A stretch of 64,000 nt of DNA, taken from Betaproteobacteria bacterium. Lineage in GTDB: Bacteria; Pseudomonadota; Gammaproteobacteria; Burkholderiales; Casimicrobiaceae. The DNA is taken from assembly GCA_013298145.1 (NCBI GenBank), contig JAAFJO010000002.1, positions 248,001 through 312,000 on the forward strand, read 5' to 3'. Numbering within the stretch: the stretch's first letter is position 1; every line of letters starts with the position of its first letter. Of this stretch, positions 17,496 through 26,943 are shown one piece after another. The notes under the pieces were generated by a model. That model saw only the letters and a list, made by a program, of their open reading frames with translations, was not told where the DNA came from and made no database searches. The translations under genes were made by a program, and so were the position numbers.

Positions 17496-17570
17496 TCATC
17501 AAACTCCGACTAGTTCGGTTTCAACCCAACCAACCAGCGTATGCGGCCATAAGAGCCGCAGGGGGAACTC

Positions 17571-18083
17571 ATGTTCGCGAAATTCTCAAACAAGCTGTAT
17601 CAAGCCCTGATGTTTGGTGCATGTCTCGCCATGGTGGCCGCGTTTGTTTCAATCGGCCTCGGGGTGATCGCTCGCGAAGCCGGATGGAACATTCAGGGCC
17701 TTGATGCCTATGCTGGATATTCAATTGCGGCAGCGCTTTTTCTTGCCTTACCGTCGACACTCAAACAAGGCGATCATATTCGCGTTACCTTGATTTCACA
17801 GCGCCTTTCGGAGCGCTCGCGTCGCCTGCTTGAACACTTCTGTTTATTTGCTGGAACTGCGCTCGCCGGATACATCGCGTACTTCGCATGTCGGCTCGTA
17901 TGGATTTCTCGCACCACTCACGATGTATCGCAGGGTGCCGATGCAACGCCGCTCTGGATTCCACAGCTGTTCATGGCGATTGGCGCGCTTGGGTTTCTCG
18001 TAGCCTTCATCGATGCATGGTTGCATCACGTTCGGCGCGATGCTTATTACGTCGTCAGCGACGAAGCGGCGCGGGTGGAGTAG
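17571..18083 (+). CDS. TRAP transporter small permease 2 (DctQ family)
   Basis: The 170-residue protein has four predicted membrane helices and the DctQ motifs LDAYAGYSIAAALFLAL, KQGDHIRVTLI and DATPLWIPQLFMAIGA. It is a clear paralogue of the 12120 gene (shared DATPLWIPQL). GGGGG about 8 bp upstream of ATG 17571 is the ribosome-binding site. The large permease gene starts 3 bp after its stop, so the two subunits are translationally linked. Confidence 0.92.
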   Translation: MFAKFSNKLYQALMFGACLAMVAAFVSIGLGVIAREAGWNIQGLDAYAGYSIAAALFLALPSTLKQGDHIRVTLISQRLSERSRRLLEHFCLFAGTALAGYIAYFACRLVWISRTTHDVSQGADATPLWIPQLFMAIGALGFLVAFIDAWLHHVRRDAYYVVSDEAARVE

Positions 18084-18086
18084 GTC

Positions 18087-19382
18087 ATGGAACTCTTCAT
18101 CGCGCTCTCCCTCATCGCTCTACTCTTCATCATCCTTGGATCGAGCCTCTGGATTGGGCTTTCGCTACTCGGCGTCGCAGTGTTCGCGATGGATGTGTTC
18201 ACGCAACGTCCTGCGGGTGATGCGATGGCGCTCACGGTGTGGGGATCAACATCGAGTTGGACGCTCACCGCGCTGCCACTCTTTCTTTGGATGGGCGAAA
18301 TCCTCTTTCGATCCAAGTTGGCGGAAGGACTGTTCGCGGGGCTTGCGCCATGGCTCAATAAGGTGCCCGGTCGCTTGCTTCACACCAACGTGATCGGCTG
18401 CGGCATCTTCGCCGCCGTCTCCGGCTCATCGGCTGCGACCTGCGCAACGATTGGAAAGATCACGCTACCGGAGCTCAAGAAGCGCGGCTATCCGGATGAC
18501 ATCGCGATTGGAACGCTGGCGGGTTCAGGCACGCTGGGGCTTCTCATCCCGCCGTCGATCATCATGATTGTTTACGGTGTCGCAGCCAACGTTTCGATCG
18601 CGAAGCTCTTTATCGCGGGCGTCGTACCCGGCATTTTGCTCGGGCTCTTGTTCTCGGGCTACATCGTTTACTGGGCCTTGCGCAACGCTTCGCAGATTCC
18701 TGCGGCTGATCGCGGCATGAGTTTCCTGCAGAAAGTTGCAGCCGGAAAAAACTTGATTCCGGTGGTGTTGCTCATCGTGATCGTATTGGGCTCAATCTAT
18801 TCAGGCGTCGCCACGGCGACCGAAGCCGCCGCGCTCGGCGTTGCCGGTTCGCTCATCCTGTCTGCCATTGAGCGCACTTTGACTTGGAACAGTTTCAAGG
18901 CGGGATTGATCGCTGCATGTCGTGTGTATTGCATGATCGGGTTGATACTGGCTGGTGCGGCATTCCTCACGCTTGCGATGGGCTTCATTGGGTTGCCGCG
19001 CCAAGTGGCTGAGTTGATCGGCTCGCTTAATTTGTCGCCGTTCGGGCTGATCCTGTTGCTCACGGTTTTCTTTGTACTGCTCGGCTGTTTCCTCGATGGA
19101 ATATCGATGGTGGTGCTGACCATGGCGGTGCTCTTGCCCACCGTGGAAAAGGCGGGCTTCGATTTGATTTGGTTTGGCATCTATATCGTGCTCGTGGTCG
19201 AAATGGCGCAGATCACACCGCCCGTCGGCTTCAACCTGTTTGTGCTGCAAGGGCTCACCAAGCGGCAGCTCCCGTATCTCGCGAAAACCGCATTGCCGTG
19301 CTTTTTCATCATGTGCGCAGCGGTGCTCTTGGTTTACGCGTTTCCACAACTCGTTCTTTGGCTGCCGCAAAACATGCAGTAG
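18087..19382 (+). CDS. TRAP transporter large permease 2 (DctM family)
   Basis: The 431-residue polytopic protein is strongly similar along its length to the large permease at 12735: FAAVSGSSAATCATIGKI, GTLGLLIPPSIIMIVYGV, TATEAAALGVAGSL and VEMAQITPPVGFNLFVL. It forms the sodium-driven translocation unit with the small permease just upstream. The degree of similarity between the two SBP-Q-M sets implies duplication of a whole transporter operon within or into this region. Confidence 0.93.
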   Translation: MELFIALSLIALLFIILGSSLWIGLSLLGVAVFAMDVFTQRPAGDAMALTVWGSTSSWTLTALPLFLWMGEILFRSKLAEGLFAGLAPWLNKVPGRLLHTNVIGCGIFAAVSGSSAATCATIGKITLPELKKRGYPDDIAIGTLAGSGTLGLLIPPSIIMIVYGVAANVSIAKLFIAGVVPGILLGLLFSGYIVYWALRNASQIPAADRGMSFLQKVAAGKNLIPVVLLIVIVLGSIYSGVATATEAAALGVAGSLILSAIERTLTWNSFKAGLIAACRVYCMIGLILAGAAFLTLAMGFIGLPRQVAELIGSLNLSPFGLILLLTVFFVLLGCFLDGISMVVLTMAVLLPTVEKAGFDLIWFGIYIVLVVEMAQITPPVGFNLFVLQGLTKRQLPYLAKTALPCFFIMCAAVLLVYAFPQLVLWLPQNMQ

Positions 19383-19433
19383 AAAAATATAAGCGGTGAT
19401 CTCAACGGGGCTTTCACATAACCGGAGATTGAT

Positions 19434-20474
19434 ATGAACTTACGTATCGGGTGGTTAGGGGTTGGGTTGACGCTGATGGCTGCGACTGCAAACGCGCAAA
19501 CGTCATGGCGGCTTGCATCAGGCTATAGCGACAGCTCGTTTCACACGGTGAATCTGCGTGAATTCGCGAGGGATGTTTCGCGAATTAGTAACGGAAAGTT
19601 ATCGATTGAGGTGCGAAGTAATAACGCGCTCGTCAAACTCGCCGAAGTTAGAAAAGCGGTGGGTGAAGGCACAGTCGAGGCAGGCGAGGTCATTCTCACT
19701 GGCGTATCGAAAGAGTTCCCGATCGCAGGTGCGGATGCGGTTCCGTTTGTGGTTGGCTCCATGACGGATGCCGAGCGGCTATGGGGTTTGCAGAAGCCCG
19801 CGCTCGAACAGCAGTTGGGCGCGAAGGGGCTTGTACTTCTGTACTCAGTACCCTGGCCGAGCCAGGGGCTGTATTCAACGCGTCCCATTGTGAAAAAGAT
19901 CGATTTCTCGGGATCGAAAATGCGCACTTACAACCTGACGACGATACGAATCGCAGAGCTTTTGGGTGCAACGCCCGTTGACGTGCCGATGGTGCAGGTT
20001 GCCGATGCATTATCGAGCGGGCGGATGGACAGCATGATCTCGTCAGCGGTGACCGGCGTTGAAAACAAAGTGTGGTCTCACCTCAAGTATTTCTACGAGA
20101 TTAACGCGTGGACGCCGAAAAACGCAGTTATTGTGAATGCGACTGCGTTTGCGAAGCTCCCCAGCACCGAGCAAAAAGCCCTTCGCGAAGCAGCCAAGCG
20201 CGCTGAAGCACGCGGCTGGCAAATGAGCCGACTTGCCGCACAAGAGGCCGTGCAGACCCTTCGCAGCAATGGTGTGAAAGTGGAATCAATGCCACCCAAT
20301 CTTGAGAGAGAATTTACCCGCCTTGGCGAACGTTTCTCGCGCGAATGGATTCGCGAAGCGGGCGCTCAGGCCAGCGAGATTTTCACCAGCTTTTTTTTGA
20401 AACTTCCCAGTAGCGCCAGCGATGCCGCCCCCGTTGTAGCAACCGCATCAGGCACACCCACAAACAGACCTTAG
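19434..20474 (+). CDS. Orphan TRAP-type substrate-binding protein 3
   Basis: The 346-residue exported protein has a signal peptide (LGVGLTLMAATANA) and the same DctP-family scaffold as proteins 1 and 2 (ASGYSDSSFHTVNLREFARD, VPWPSQGLYSTRP, GSKMRTYNLTTIRIAELLG). It is more diverged and has a Ser/Ala/Pro-rich tail of about 25 residues. No permease genes follow; instead the 5-oxoprolinase-like gene starts 6 bp after its stop. It may share the permease encoded just upstream, giving that transporter a second ligand specificity (inference). Confidence 0.85.
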   Translation: MNLRIGWLGVGLTLMAATANAQTSWRLASGYSDSSFHTVNLREFARDVSRISNGKLSIEVRSNNALVKLAEVRKAVGEGTVEAGEVILTGVSKEFPIAGADAVPFVVGSMTDAERLWGLQKPALEQQLGAKGLVLLYSVPWPSQGLYSTRPIVKKIDFSGSKMRTYNLTTIRIAELLGATPVDVPMVQVADALSSGRMDSMISSAVTGVENKVWSHLKYFYEINAWTPKNAVIVNATAFAKLPSTEQKALREAAKRAEARGWQMSRLAAQEAVQTLRSNGVKVESMPPNLEREFTRLGERFSREWIREAGAQASEIFTSFFLKLPSSASDAAPVVATASGTPTNRP

Positions 20475-20480
20475 ATCACT

Positions 20481-23400
20481 ATGTCCGTTACACAAACCAC
20501 AAACTCTCGCTGGCAATTTTGGATTGATCGCGGCGGTACCTTTACCGATATCGTTGCGAAGCGTCCTGGCGGCGAGCTCGTCACTCACAAGCTGCTTTCC
20601 GAAAACCCCGAGCGCTACAAAGACGCCGCCGTACAAGGTGTGCGCGAACTGCTTGGCCTGCATGAGGGCGAGGCTATCCCTGCCGAGCAGATCGAGGCGG
20701 TGAAGATGGGCACCACGGTGGCGACCAATGCATTGCTCGAGCGAAAAGGCGAGCGCACACTGTTGGTCGTCACCCAAGGATTTCGTGATCAGCTAAGGAT
20801 TGCGTATCAGGATCGCCCGAAACTGTTCGTTCGCAAAATCGAGTTGCCAGAGCTGCTCTACGAAGACGTTATTGAGGTTGAAGAGCGCATTTCCGCTGGG
20901 GGGAACGTCGAAATACAGCTCAACACGGAAAAAACAAGAAACGATCTTTTGTCCCAATACAAATTGGGCTACCGCTCTGTAGCTATTTGCTTGATGCACG
21001 GCTATCGGTTCACAGAGCACGAGCGCGCATTGCAGAGGATCGCGAAGGAAATCGGTTACACGCAAGTGAGTGTTTCGCACGAAGTCTCGCCGTTGATGAA
21101 ATTCGTGTCACGCGGCGACACCACCGTGGTTGACGCGTATTTGTCGCCGATTCTCCGTCGCTACGTGGATCAAGTGCAAAGCGCGCTTGGAAATGTTCGT
21201 TTGCAATTTATGCAATCGAGCGGCGGGCTCACCGACGCGCACAAGTTTCAAGGAAAAGACGCGATTCTTTCCGGCCCCGCAGGCGGCATCGTTGGCGCGG
21301 CAGCCGTCACGCAGCTCGCGGGCTTCGACAAGATGATCGGCTTTGACATGGGCGGCACGTCTACCGACGTCGCGCACTTTGCAGGCGAATACGAGCGCGC
21401 ATTCGTCACCGAGGTGGCGGGTGTTCGCTTGCGCGCGCCGATCATGCAGATTCACACGGTTGCTGCGGGCGGTGGCTCAATCTGCACATTCGATGGATCG
21501 AAATTTCGTGTCGGCCCCGAGAGCGCGGGCGCGAATCCGGGGCCTGCGGCGTATCGTCGTGGCGGCCCGCTCACGGTAACCGATTGCAATGTGATGGTCG
21601 GCAAATTGCGACCTGAATTGTTCCCTTCGATCTTCGGACCGAACGGCGATCAACCGCTCGATGTCGAAGCGGTGAGAGCAAAGTTCAAAGCGCTCGAAAG
21701 CGACGTCGAGCGCGCTACGGGCGTGAAGAAAAGCTCAGACGAAATCGCCTCGGGCTTCCTGCGCATTGCGGTTGAAAACATGGCGAATGCGATCAAACAC
21801 ATCTCTGTGCAACGCGGCTACGACGTGACTGCCTACACGCTCACTTGTTTCGGCGGTGCCGGCGGTCAGCACGCATGCTTGGTCGCTGATTCGCTTGGCA
21901 TGAAGCGGGTCTACATCCATCCATTCGCGGGCGTGCTCTCGGCGTACGGCATGGGGCTCGCCGACGTGCGCACGATGAAGCAAGCAGCGGTTGAAAAGCA
22001 ATTGAGCGATGAACTACTCAATGATCTGCAACCTGAATTCACGAGACTGGCAAGCGCTGCGAAGGCCGACGTGCTCGCGCAAGGCGTGCGCGATGATCAG
22101 ACGCGCCTCGTGAACACGGTTGCCTTGAAATACGACGGTACGGATACGACCATTGAGCTTCAACTCCCTCCCCTTCAAGGGGACCAAGACACACTTGTCG
22201 CCAGTAGGCTCCCGGGTGGGGATGGGGTTCGGTTCTCTGGTGACGAAACCCATCCCCCTCCCAGCCTCCCCCTTGAAGGGGGAGGAACGACTGTGCTCGT
22301 CACTGCCTTCGAATCCACCTACAAACAGCGCTACGGTTTCTTGATGCCAAATCGCGCGCTGGTCGTTGAGGCGATTGCATCGGAAGCCATCGGTGTTACG
22401 CAGTCATCGAAGGAATCATCGAAGCCCGTTCCGCCGCGAACCACTGCTCTGGCAGCTAACGCAACCGTCGATGCATTCTTCGCGAACGGCGCATGCAAGG
22501 CGAACGTGTACTACCGTGAAGCTCTGCAGCCTGGGGACACGATTGAAGGGCCAGCGATCATCAAAGAGCCCATCGCAACGACTGTGGTCGAGCCCGAGTG
22601 GCGCGCAACGGTGACGCCGCTCAATCACCTGGTGCTCGAACGCGTGAAAGAAGCCACGCGATCACATGCGATTGGCACCACGGCTGATCCCGTAATGCTC
22701 GAAGTCTTCAACAATTTATTTATGGCGATTGCCGAGCAAATGGGCGTGACGCTTGCGAACACGAGCTACAGCGTGAACATCAAAGAGCGTTTGGATTTTT
22801 CGTGCGCCATCTTTGATCCCGATGCAAATCTAGTGGCTAACGCGCCGCATATGCCCGTACATCTGGGCTCGATGGGCGAGAGTGTGCGCGTCGTGCTCGA
22901 ATCGCGGCGCGGACAAATGAAACCGGGCGACGCGTTTGTGGTGAACGCACCCTATGGTGGCGGCACACATATCCCAGACGTTACCGTGGTAATGCCGATC
23001 TTTTTGAAAGGCGAAACTGAACCGCTTTTCTATACCGCTGCACGCGGGCATCACGCCGACATTGGTGGCATCACGCCTGGCTCCATGCCACCGTTTTCGA
23101 AGTCGATTGAAGAAGAGGGCGTATTGCTCGACAACGTGCAACTCGTGCGCGAAGGTGTGTTCCTCGAAGACGAATTGACCAAAATTCTGCTCTCCGGTAA
23201 ATTCCCCGTGCGTAACGTGACGCAGAACATCGCCGATTTGCGCGCGCAGGTGGCGAGCTGTAACAAGGGGGCGGAAGAGCTGCGCAAGATGGTGACGCAC
23301 TTCGGCCGCGAGGTCACGGTTGCCTACATGAAGCATGTGCAAGACAACGCGGAAGAATCGGTGCGGCGTGTGATTCACAAATTGCATGATGGCGACTTCG

Positions 23401-24215
23401 GCGTTGACCTAGATGATGGTTCGCATATTCATGTGAAGGTGACGATTGATCGAACTACGCGTTCGGCAACCGTTGATTTCACTGGCACGTCGGCGCAGCG
23501 GCCAAGCAATTTCAATGCGCCGAAACCGGTCAGCCGCGCGGTGGTGCTCTATGTGTTCCGCACATTGGTCGATGACGACATTCCGATGAATGCGGGTTGC
23601 TTGAAGCCGATCAACATCGTGATTCCCGAAGGTTCGATGCTCGCGCCAAAGTATCCCGCCGCAGTGGTAGCGGGCAACGTTGAAGTGTCGCAAGCGGCAA
23701 CGAATTGCTTGTATGGCGCGCTCGGTGTGCTCGCAGGTGCTTACGGTACGATGACCAATTTCACCTTTGGCAACGACACTTATCAATACTACGAGACGAT
23801 TAGCGGCGGCAGCGGCGCAGGCCCAGGGTTCGATGGCACCAGCGTCGTGCAATGCCACATGACGAATTCGCGCCTCACTGATCCCGAAGTGCTCGAATTC
23901 CGCTACCCCGTGCGCGTCGATTCCCACACGATCAATCGCGGCACAGGCGGCAAAGGCAAATGGCACGGCGGCGACGGCGCAGATCGTCGCATTCGCTTTC
24001 TTGAGACGATGACCGCGGGGGTGCTTGCGAACTATCGCAAGAACCGCCCACACGGTTGCGAAGGTGGCGAGCCGGGCGCTTCTGCTCGAAACTGGGTGGA
24101 GCGTGCAGACGGTTCGCGTGAAGAGTTCGGTCACATCTGCGAAGTGCAAATGAATCGCGACGATGTGTTTGTGATTCAAACGCCAGGCGGCGGTGGATTC
24201 GGTGCGTCAGACTAA
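20481..24215 (+). CDS. Fused HyuA-HyuB hydantoinase / 5-oxoprolinase-like ATP-dependent enzyme
   Basis: The 1244-residue protein combines a HyuA-type ATP-binding half ([10 protein letters not shown] at 17-26, [16 protein letters not shown] near 288, AAGGGSI after it) with a HyuB-type half from about residue 730 ([51 protein letters not shown]). The fusion and length match eukaryote-type 5-oxoprolinase (OPLAH), which opens 5-oxoproline to glutamate with ATP; N-methylhydantoinase or acetophenone carboxylase-like chemistry is the alternative. Residues ~562-602 are encoded by a palindromic repeat inserted in frame. It follows the orphan binding protein by 6 bp. DUF1445 and racemase-like genes nearby fit D-glutamate/5-oxoproline metabolism. 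Confidence 0.85.
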   Translation: MSVTQTTNSRWQFWIDRGGTFTDIVAKRPGGELVTHKLLSENPERYKDAAVQGVRELLGLHEGEAIPAEQIEAVKMGTTVATNALLERKGERTLLVVTQGFRDQLRIAYQDRPKLFVRKIELPELLYEDVIEVEERISAGGNVEIQLNTEKTRNDLLSQYKLGYRSVAICLMHGYRFTEHERALQRIAKEIGYTQVSVSHEVSPLMKFVSRGDTTVVDAYLSPILRRYVDQVQSALGNVRLQFMQSSGGLTDAHKFQGKDAILSGPAGGIVGAAAVTQLAGFDKMIGFDMGGTSTDVAHFAGEYERAFVTEVAGVRLRAPIMQIHTVAAGGGSICTFDGSKFRVGPESAGANPGPAAYRRGGPLTVTDCNVMVGKLRPELFPSIFGPNGDQPLDVEAVRAKFKALESDVERATGVKKSSDEIASGFLRIAVENMANAIKHISVQRGYDVTAYTLTCFGGAGGQHACLVADSLGMKRVYIHPFAGVLSAYGMGLADVRTMKQAAVEKQLSDELLNDLQPEFTRLASAAKADVLAQGVRDDQTRLVNTVALKYDGTDTTIELQLPPLQGDQDTLVASRLPGGDGVRFSGDETHPPPSLPLEGGGTTVLVTAFESTYKQRYGFLMPNRALVVEAIASEAIGVTQSSKESSKPVPPRTTALAANATVDAFFANGACKANVYYREALQPGDTIEGPAIIKEPIATTVVEPEWRATVTPLNHLVLERVKEATRSHAIGTTADPVMLEVFNNLFMAIAEQMGVTLANTSYSVNIKERLDFSCAIFDPDANLVANAPHMPVHLGSMGESVRVVLESRRGQMKPGDAFVVNAPYGGGTHIPDVTVVMPIFLKGETEPLFYTAARGHHADIGGITPGSMPPFSKSIEEEGVLLDNVQLVREGVFLEDELTKILLSGKFPVRNVTQNIADLRAQVASCNKGAEELRKMVTHFGREVTVAYMKHVQDNAEESVRRVIHKLHDGDFGVDLDDGSHIHVKVTIDRTTRSATVDFTGTSAQRPSNFNAPKPVSRAVVLYVFRTLVDDDIPMNAGCLKPINIVIPEGSMLAPKYPAAVVAGNVEVSQAATNCLYGALGVLAGAYGTMTNFTFGNDTYQYYETISGGSGAGPGFDGTSVVQCHMTNSRLTDPEVLEFRYPVRVDSHTINRGTGGKGKWHGGDGADRRIRFLETMTAGVLANYRKNRPHGCEGGEPGASARNWVERADGSREEFGHICEVQMNRDDVFVIQTPGGGGFGASD
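22164..22286. repeat. Palindromic repeat inserted in frame within 5-oxoprolinase-like gene
   Basis: About 123 bp begin with CTCCCTCCCCTTCAAGGGGA and end with CCCCCTTGAAGGGGGAGG, inverted copies that are themselves palindromic. Inside is a second inverted pair at 22214-22231 (GGGTGGGGATGGGGTTCG) and 22244-22262 (CGAAACCCATCCCCCTCCC). The sequence is typical of intergenic repeats, yet here it is translated without stops. It falls between IELQL and the conserved [14 protein letters not shown] segment. Confidence 0.8.
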
Positions 24216-24330
24216 ACCTGATGCGGCAACCAGCCCTGGTGTGCCGAATGCGGCGCTGATCTGGTGACGCTGCAGCCGCTTTCATCCGCGTTGCATCGGG
24301 CCTTCAACTGAGTTGAGACGCCATTCCAGT

Positions 24331-25086
24331 TCAATTAGAGGCTGCGGTGCGCGCGAGCCGCTTGATTGCCTCGAACATCGAAAAATTCCACGGACGTAGA
24401 GCCACGAGCATCCCTACGCTTACCCGATCGCTGGGCGGTAAGCCGCCATCCAGATCGGCGAGTTCATCGAATTCCCGCGCAAGTGTTTGGAGTTTTCGTT
24501 GCATTGTGGCGTGGGTCGCCACCGATACCTCGCGAACGCTGTAGCGAAGGAATTCGTCGCGGCGGGTAAAGGTTGAGTCGGTCAGATATTCATTGAGGGC
24601 GCGTACGCCGAGCGCGGCGGCAATTGGGCCGCCGCTGCGCCAACGAATCGAGCGCTCCACTAACAATTTGAAACGAAGCGATGCGCCTAGCTCGATAACT
24701 CCCAAGCGATCAAGTTGCAAAAGCATTCGCTCGCAAGCGCGCGTATCGACTTCGAAGTTCTTGACGATTTCATCAACCTCCCAGTCGTTGAGGAGCAGAT
24801 TCAGAAAGCTCAAGAGTTTGGTGTCTTTCGCAAGCGCACGCTCTTGCTGCAATGTCAGTGATGTTGGGCGCGGCTTCTCTCGATTTGCGGCAATCAACAG
24901 CGCCCCGAATTCGATATTGGCGATCTCGCAAAACGCGAGCAGCCGTTCGACCGAAATATTCCCATCATTCAAGGATCGCTTCACTGTTGGAACACTCAGG
25001 GAGAGGCGATCAGCGAGGTCTGAGTAGCGTAGACCCCGAGACTTGAGCTGTTTTTTCAGGGCGTCTAGAAGACTGTGCGTTTCCAT
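24331..25086 (-). CDS. XRE-family helix-turn-helix transcriptional regulator
   Basis: I prefer ATG 25086 (METHSLLDALKKQ, 251 residues) to ATG 25140, because the longer start would overlap the operator-like repeat at 25137-25162. Residues 1-65 form a Cro/C1-type HTH (RGLRYSDLADRLSLSVPTVK, then SLNDGNISVERLLAFCEIAN). The rest (~180 residues) has no domain I recognise and is probably an effector-binding or dimerisation region. It is divergent from the exported-protein/DUF2145 pair starting at 25229 and is the likely regulator of that unit and of itself (inference). Confidence 0.78.
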   Translation of the reverse strand: METHSLLDALKKQLKSRGLRYSDLADRLSLSVPTVKRSLNDGNISVERLLAFCEIANIEFGALLIAANREKPRPTSLTLQQERALAKDTKLLSFLNLLLNDWEVDEIVKNFEVDTRACERMLLQLDRLGVIELGASLRFKLLVERSIRWRSGGPIAAALGVRALNEYLTDSTFTRRDEFLRYSVREVSVATHATMQRKLQTLAREFDELADLDGGLPPSDRVSVGMLVALRPWNFSMFEAIKRLARTAASN

Positions 25087-25136
25087 AAGCGGGATGTGTG
25101 TCTGAACAATGAGCTCGTAAGGTATCAAATAATGAT

Positions 25137-25162
25137 CCATTTCGGAAAATAGATCGAAATGG
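25137..25162. promoter_or_regulatory. Inverted-repeat operator candidate in divergent promoter region
   Basis: CCATTTCG at 25137-25144 and CGAAATGG at 25155-25162 are perfect 8-bp inverted arms with a 10-bp spacer (GAAAATAGAT). The site lies between the XRE-type gene and the divergent exported-protein gene, 51 bp from the former and 67 bp from the latter. Confidence 0.6.
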
Positions 25163-25228
25163 AAACATCACGGCATTAGTCTCCTTCGCGTGGCGACACA
25201 ACCCCACATTCAATCGAAGGAGTCAATC

Positions 25229-25660
25229 ATGTCGAAATCAATGTCGAGCGCAGTAACTGCATCGCTCTGCGCACTTTCGCTTTCAACGGTAACTTATCGT
25301 GCAGCCGCCGATCCGATCGGAGCCTCTATCGCTGGGTCGATCAAGCTCTCTCACGCCCTTGGCGAAATGGCAGCGATTGGCGCAGAGGTGTCGCTATACG
25401 CGGGCGCGGCGTTGGTTGTTGGTAGTGTGAAGCTGGTTAGCGGTGTGATGCATGTGACGCTACAGACGGTTCGTGGCGTGACCGTAGCGACCTTGAAGAT
25501 CGGCGAGAGCGTCGGGAAAGGGCTCGCAATTACAGCGGGCGCAACTGTGAACGTAGTTGCACACACGGCTGGGTTTCTTCTAATGCAAGGTGACACCTTG
25601 CTGGCCTTCGCGCCGAGTGCTCAGTCGCAATATCTCCTGCATAGCTCGCGATCATCGTAA
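25229..25660 (+). CDS. Small exported hypothetical protein
   Basis: The start is ATG 25229 with GAAGGAG 7 bp upstream; a longer frame from 25190 lacks this. The 143-residue product has a Sec signal peptide (SSAVTASLCALSLSTVTYRA, cleavage near AAA-DP) and then a Gly/Ala/Val-rich region with two amphipathic or hydrophobic stretches (SLYAGAALVVGSVKLVSGVM, GLAITAGATVNVVAHTAGFL). I recognise no family. It lies 9 bp before the DUF2145 gene and downstream of the operator-like repeat, so the two exported proteins are probably made together under XRE-regulator control. Confidence 0.75.
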   Translation: MSKSMSSAVTASLCALSLSTVTYRAAADPIGASIAGSIKLSHALGEMAAIGAEVSLYAGAALVVGSVKLVSGVMHVTLQTVRGVTVATLKIGESVGKGLAITAGATVNVVAHTAGFLLMQGDTLLAFAPSAQSQYLLHSSRSS

Positions 25661-25669
25661 GGCGTCAAC

Positions 25670-26920
25670 ATGAAATCAATGTTTTCATCCTTGATTCGGC
25701 TGTCGCTCCTTCTACTCGCGTTTTCGCTTGCGAGCGCATCGTATGCTGGGCGAGAGTGCACGACCCACACGCCGCAGCCCAACACGATTGCCCAGGCGTT
25801 TTCGCTGGGCGAAAGCGTGACTCGGTTGCTTGATCGGGACGGTGCACGCGTGGCAATCATTGCGCGAGCAGGTTCCGACCAATCGAAACGGGGCGTGCGC
25901 TATACGCACGTCGCGTTCGCCCAGCGCGATCACGCGAAGGGTCGTTGGACCGTTACGCACATGCTCAATCATTGCGGCGAAGACTCGGCTGACATCTACG
26001 ACGAGGGGCTTGCGAACTTCTTTCTTGACGATTTGTTCGTGATGGAAGCAAAAGTAATCGTGCCATCGGATTCTCTGCAAACGCGTCTTCTGGATGCGAT
26101 CAATTCGCCGCTTAAACGGGCGCTTTTCGAGAGACAGTACAGCTTAATCGCGAATCCGTGGGACACGCGCCTCCAGAACTCAAACAATTGGGCACTCGAA
26201 CTCATCGCAGCTGCATCTGCGCCGCGCCGCGAAGTGAACAGTCGTCGACAGGCGCAGCAATGGCTTCGCTCGACGGGATATCAACCGACTAAGATCGCGA
26301 TCGGTGCTGGCGAGCGCGCCGGTACGCGGCTCTTCGCAGCCAATATTCGCTACAGTGATCATCCCGATACTGCGTGGCAAACCCAGCGTTACGACGTCGC
26401 GACCGGTGATTCTGTGCTTCACTACGTCGAGCGCATCGACGCAGGTGCCGCGATCTATGTTGTCGAGCACGGCAAAACGCCGACGCTGCTGCGCGCGAGT
26501 ACAAACCCGACCGAACACCGCTTGTTGCAAGCGCCGTCGATCTCGTCATCGGGCGCTGCGGCGAACGCGGTCACGGTGTCGAGTGGCACGTCATCAAGGG
26601 AACAGGTGCTTACCGGCGTTCGTGCACTCGTCACGGGCTATGCATGCCGCGATGCCGGATATTTGCGCCAATGTCATGAGCTAAATCCTTTGCGCTGCGA
26701 ATCACTAGTACGCATCGCCGTGAACGAATGCTTTGCGCCAGTCTCTGATCGGGAGCTGGTTGAGGCTGAGCGCAATTCCGCGCTTGGCATGGTGGAGCGG
26801 ATCGGCATGTGTGCGGTTGCGAGCGTCGATACATCGCTCGGCGCTCAGCAAAAGCGAGCCGTCTCTTCGTCTGGCGACTCATGCGCGGACTTTCGTCGCT
26901 ACCAAGCGGCTGCGAGATAA
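25670..26920 (+). CDS. DUF2145 family exported protein with C-terminal cysteine-rich extension
   Basis: A signal peptide (LSLLLLAFSLASASYA) precedes the DUF2145 domain, seen in GRECTTHTPQPNTIAQAFSL, RVAIIARAGSD, GVRYTHVAFAQRD, HMLNHCGEDSADIYDEGL, SLIANPWDTRLQNSNNWALE and the GYQPTKI region. The domain covers about residues 25-285; its function is unknown and it is usually found in periplasmic proteins. The 416-residue length is greater than I expect for the family. The last ~85 residues hold six cysteines (YACRDAGYLRQCHELNPLRC, ECFAP, MCAVA, SCADF), suggesting a disulfide-stabilised extra domain. It is coupled to the small exported protein upstream. Confidence 0.75.
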   Translation: MKSMFSSLIRLSLLLLAFSLASASYAGRECTTHTPQPNTIAQAFSLGESVTRLLDRDGARVAIIARAGSDQSKRGVRYTHVAFAQRDHAKGRWTVTHMLNHCGEDSADIYDEGLANFFLDDLFVMEAKVIVPSDSLQTRLLDAINSPLKRALFERQYSLIANPWDTRLQNSNNWALELIAAASAPRREVNSRRQAQQWLRSTGYQPTKIAIGAGERAGTRLFAANIRYSDHPDTAWQTQRYDVATGDSVLHYVERIDAGAAIYVVEHGKTPTLLRASTNPTEHRLLQAPSISSSGAAANAVTVSSGTSSREQVLTGVRALVTGYACRDAGYLRQCHELNPLRCESLVRIAVNECFAPVSDRELVEAERNSALGMVERIGMCAVASVDTSLGAQQKRAVSSSGDSCADFRRYQAAAR

Positions 26921-26943
26921 CCGGTTTGCAATAGACTTTCGCT

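Noticed and set aside
23409..24179. 256-residue minus-strand ORF
   Set aside because: It is the shadow of the HyuB half of the 5-oxoprolinase-like gene.
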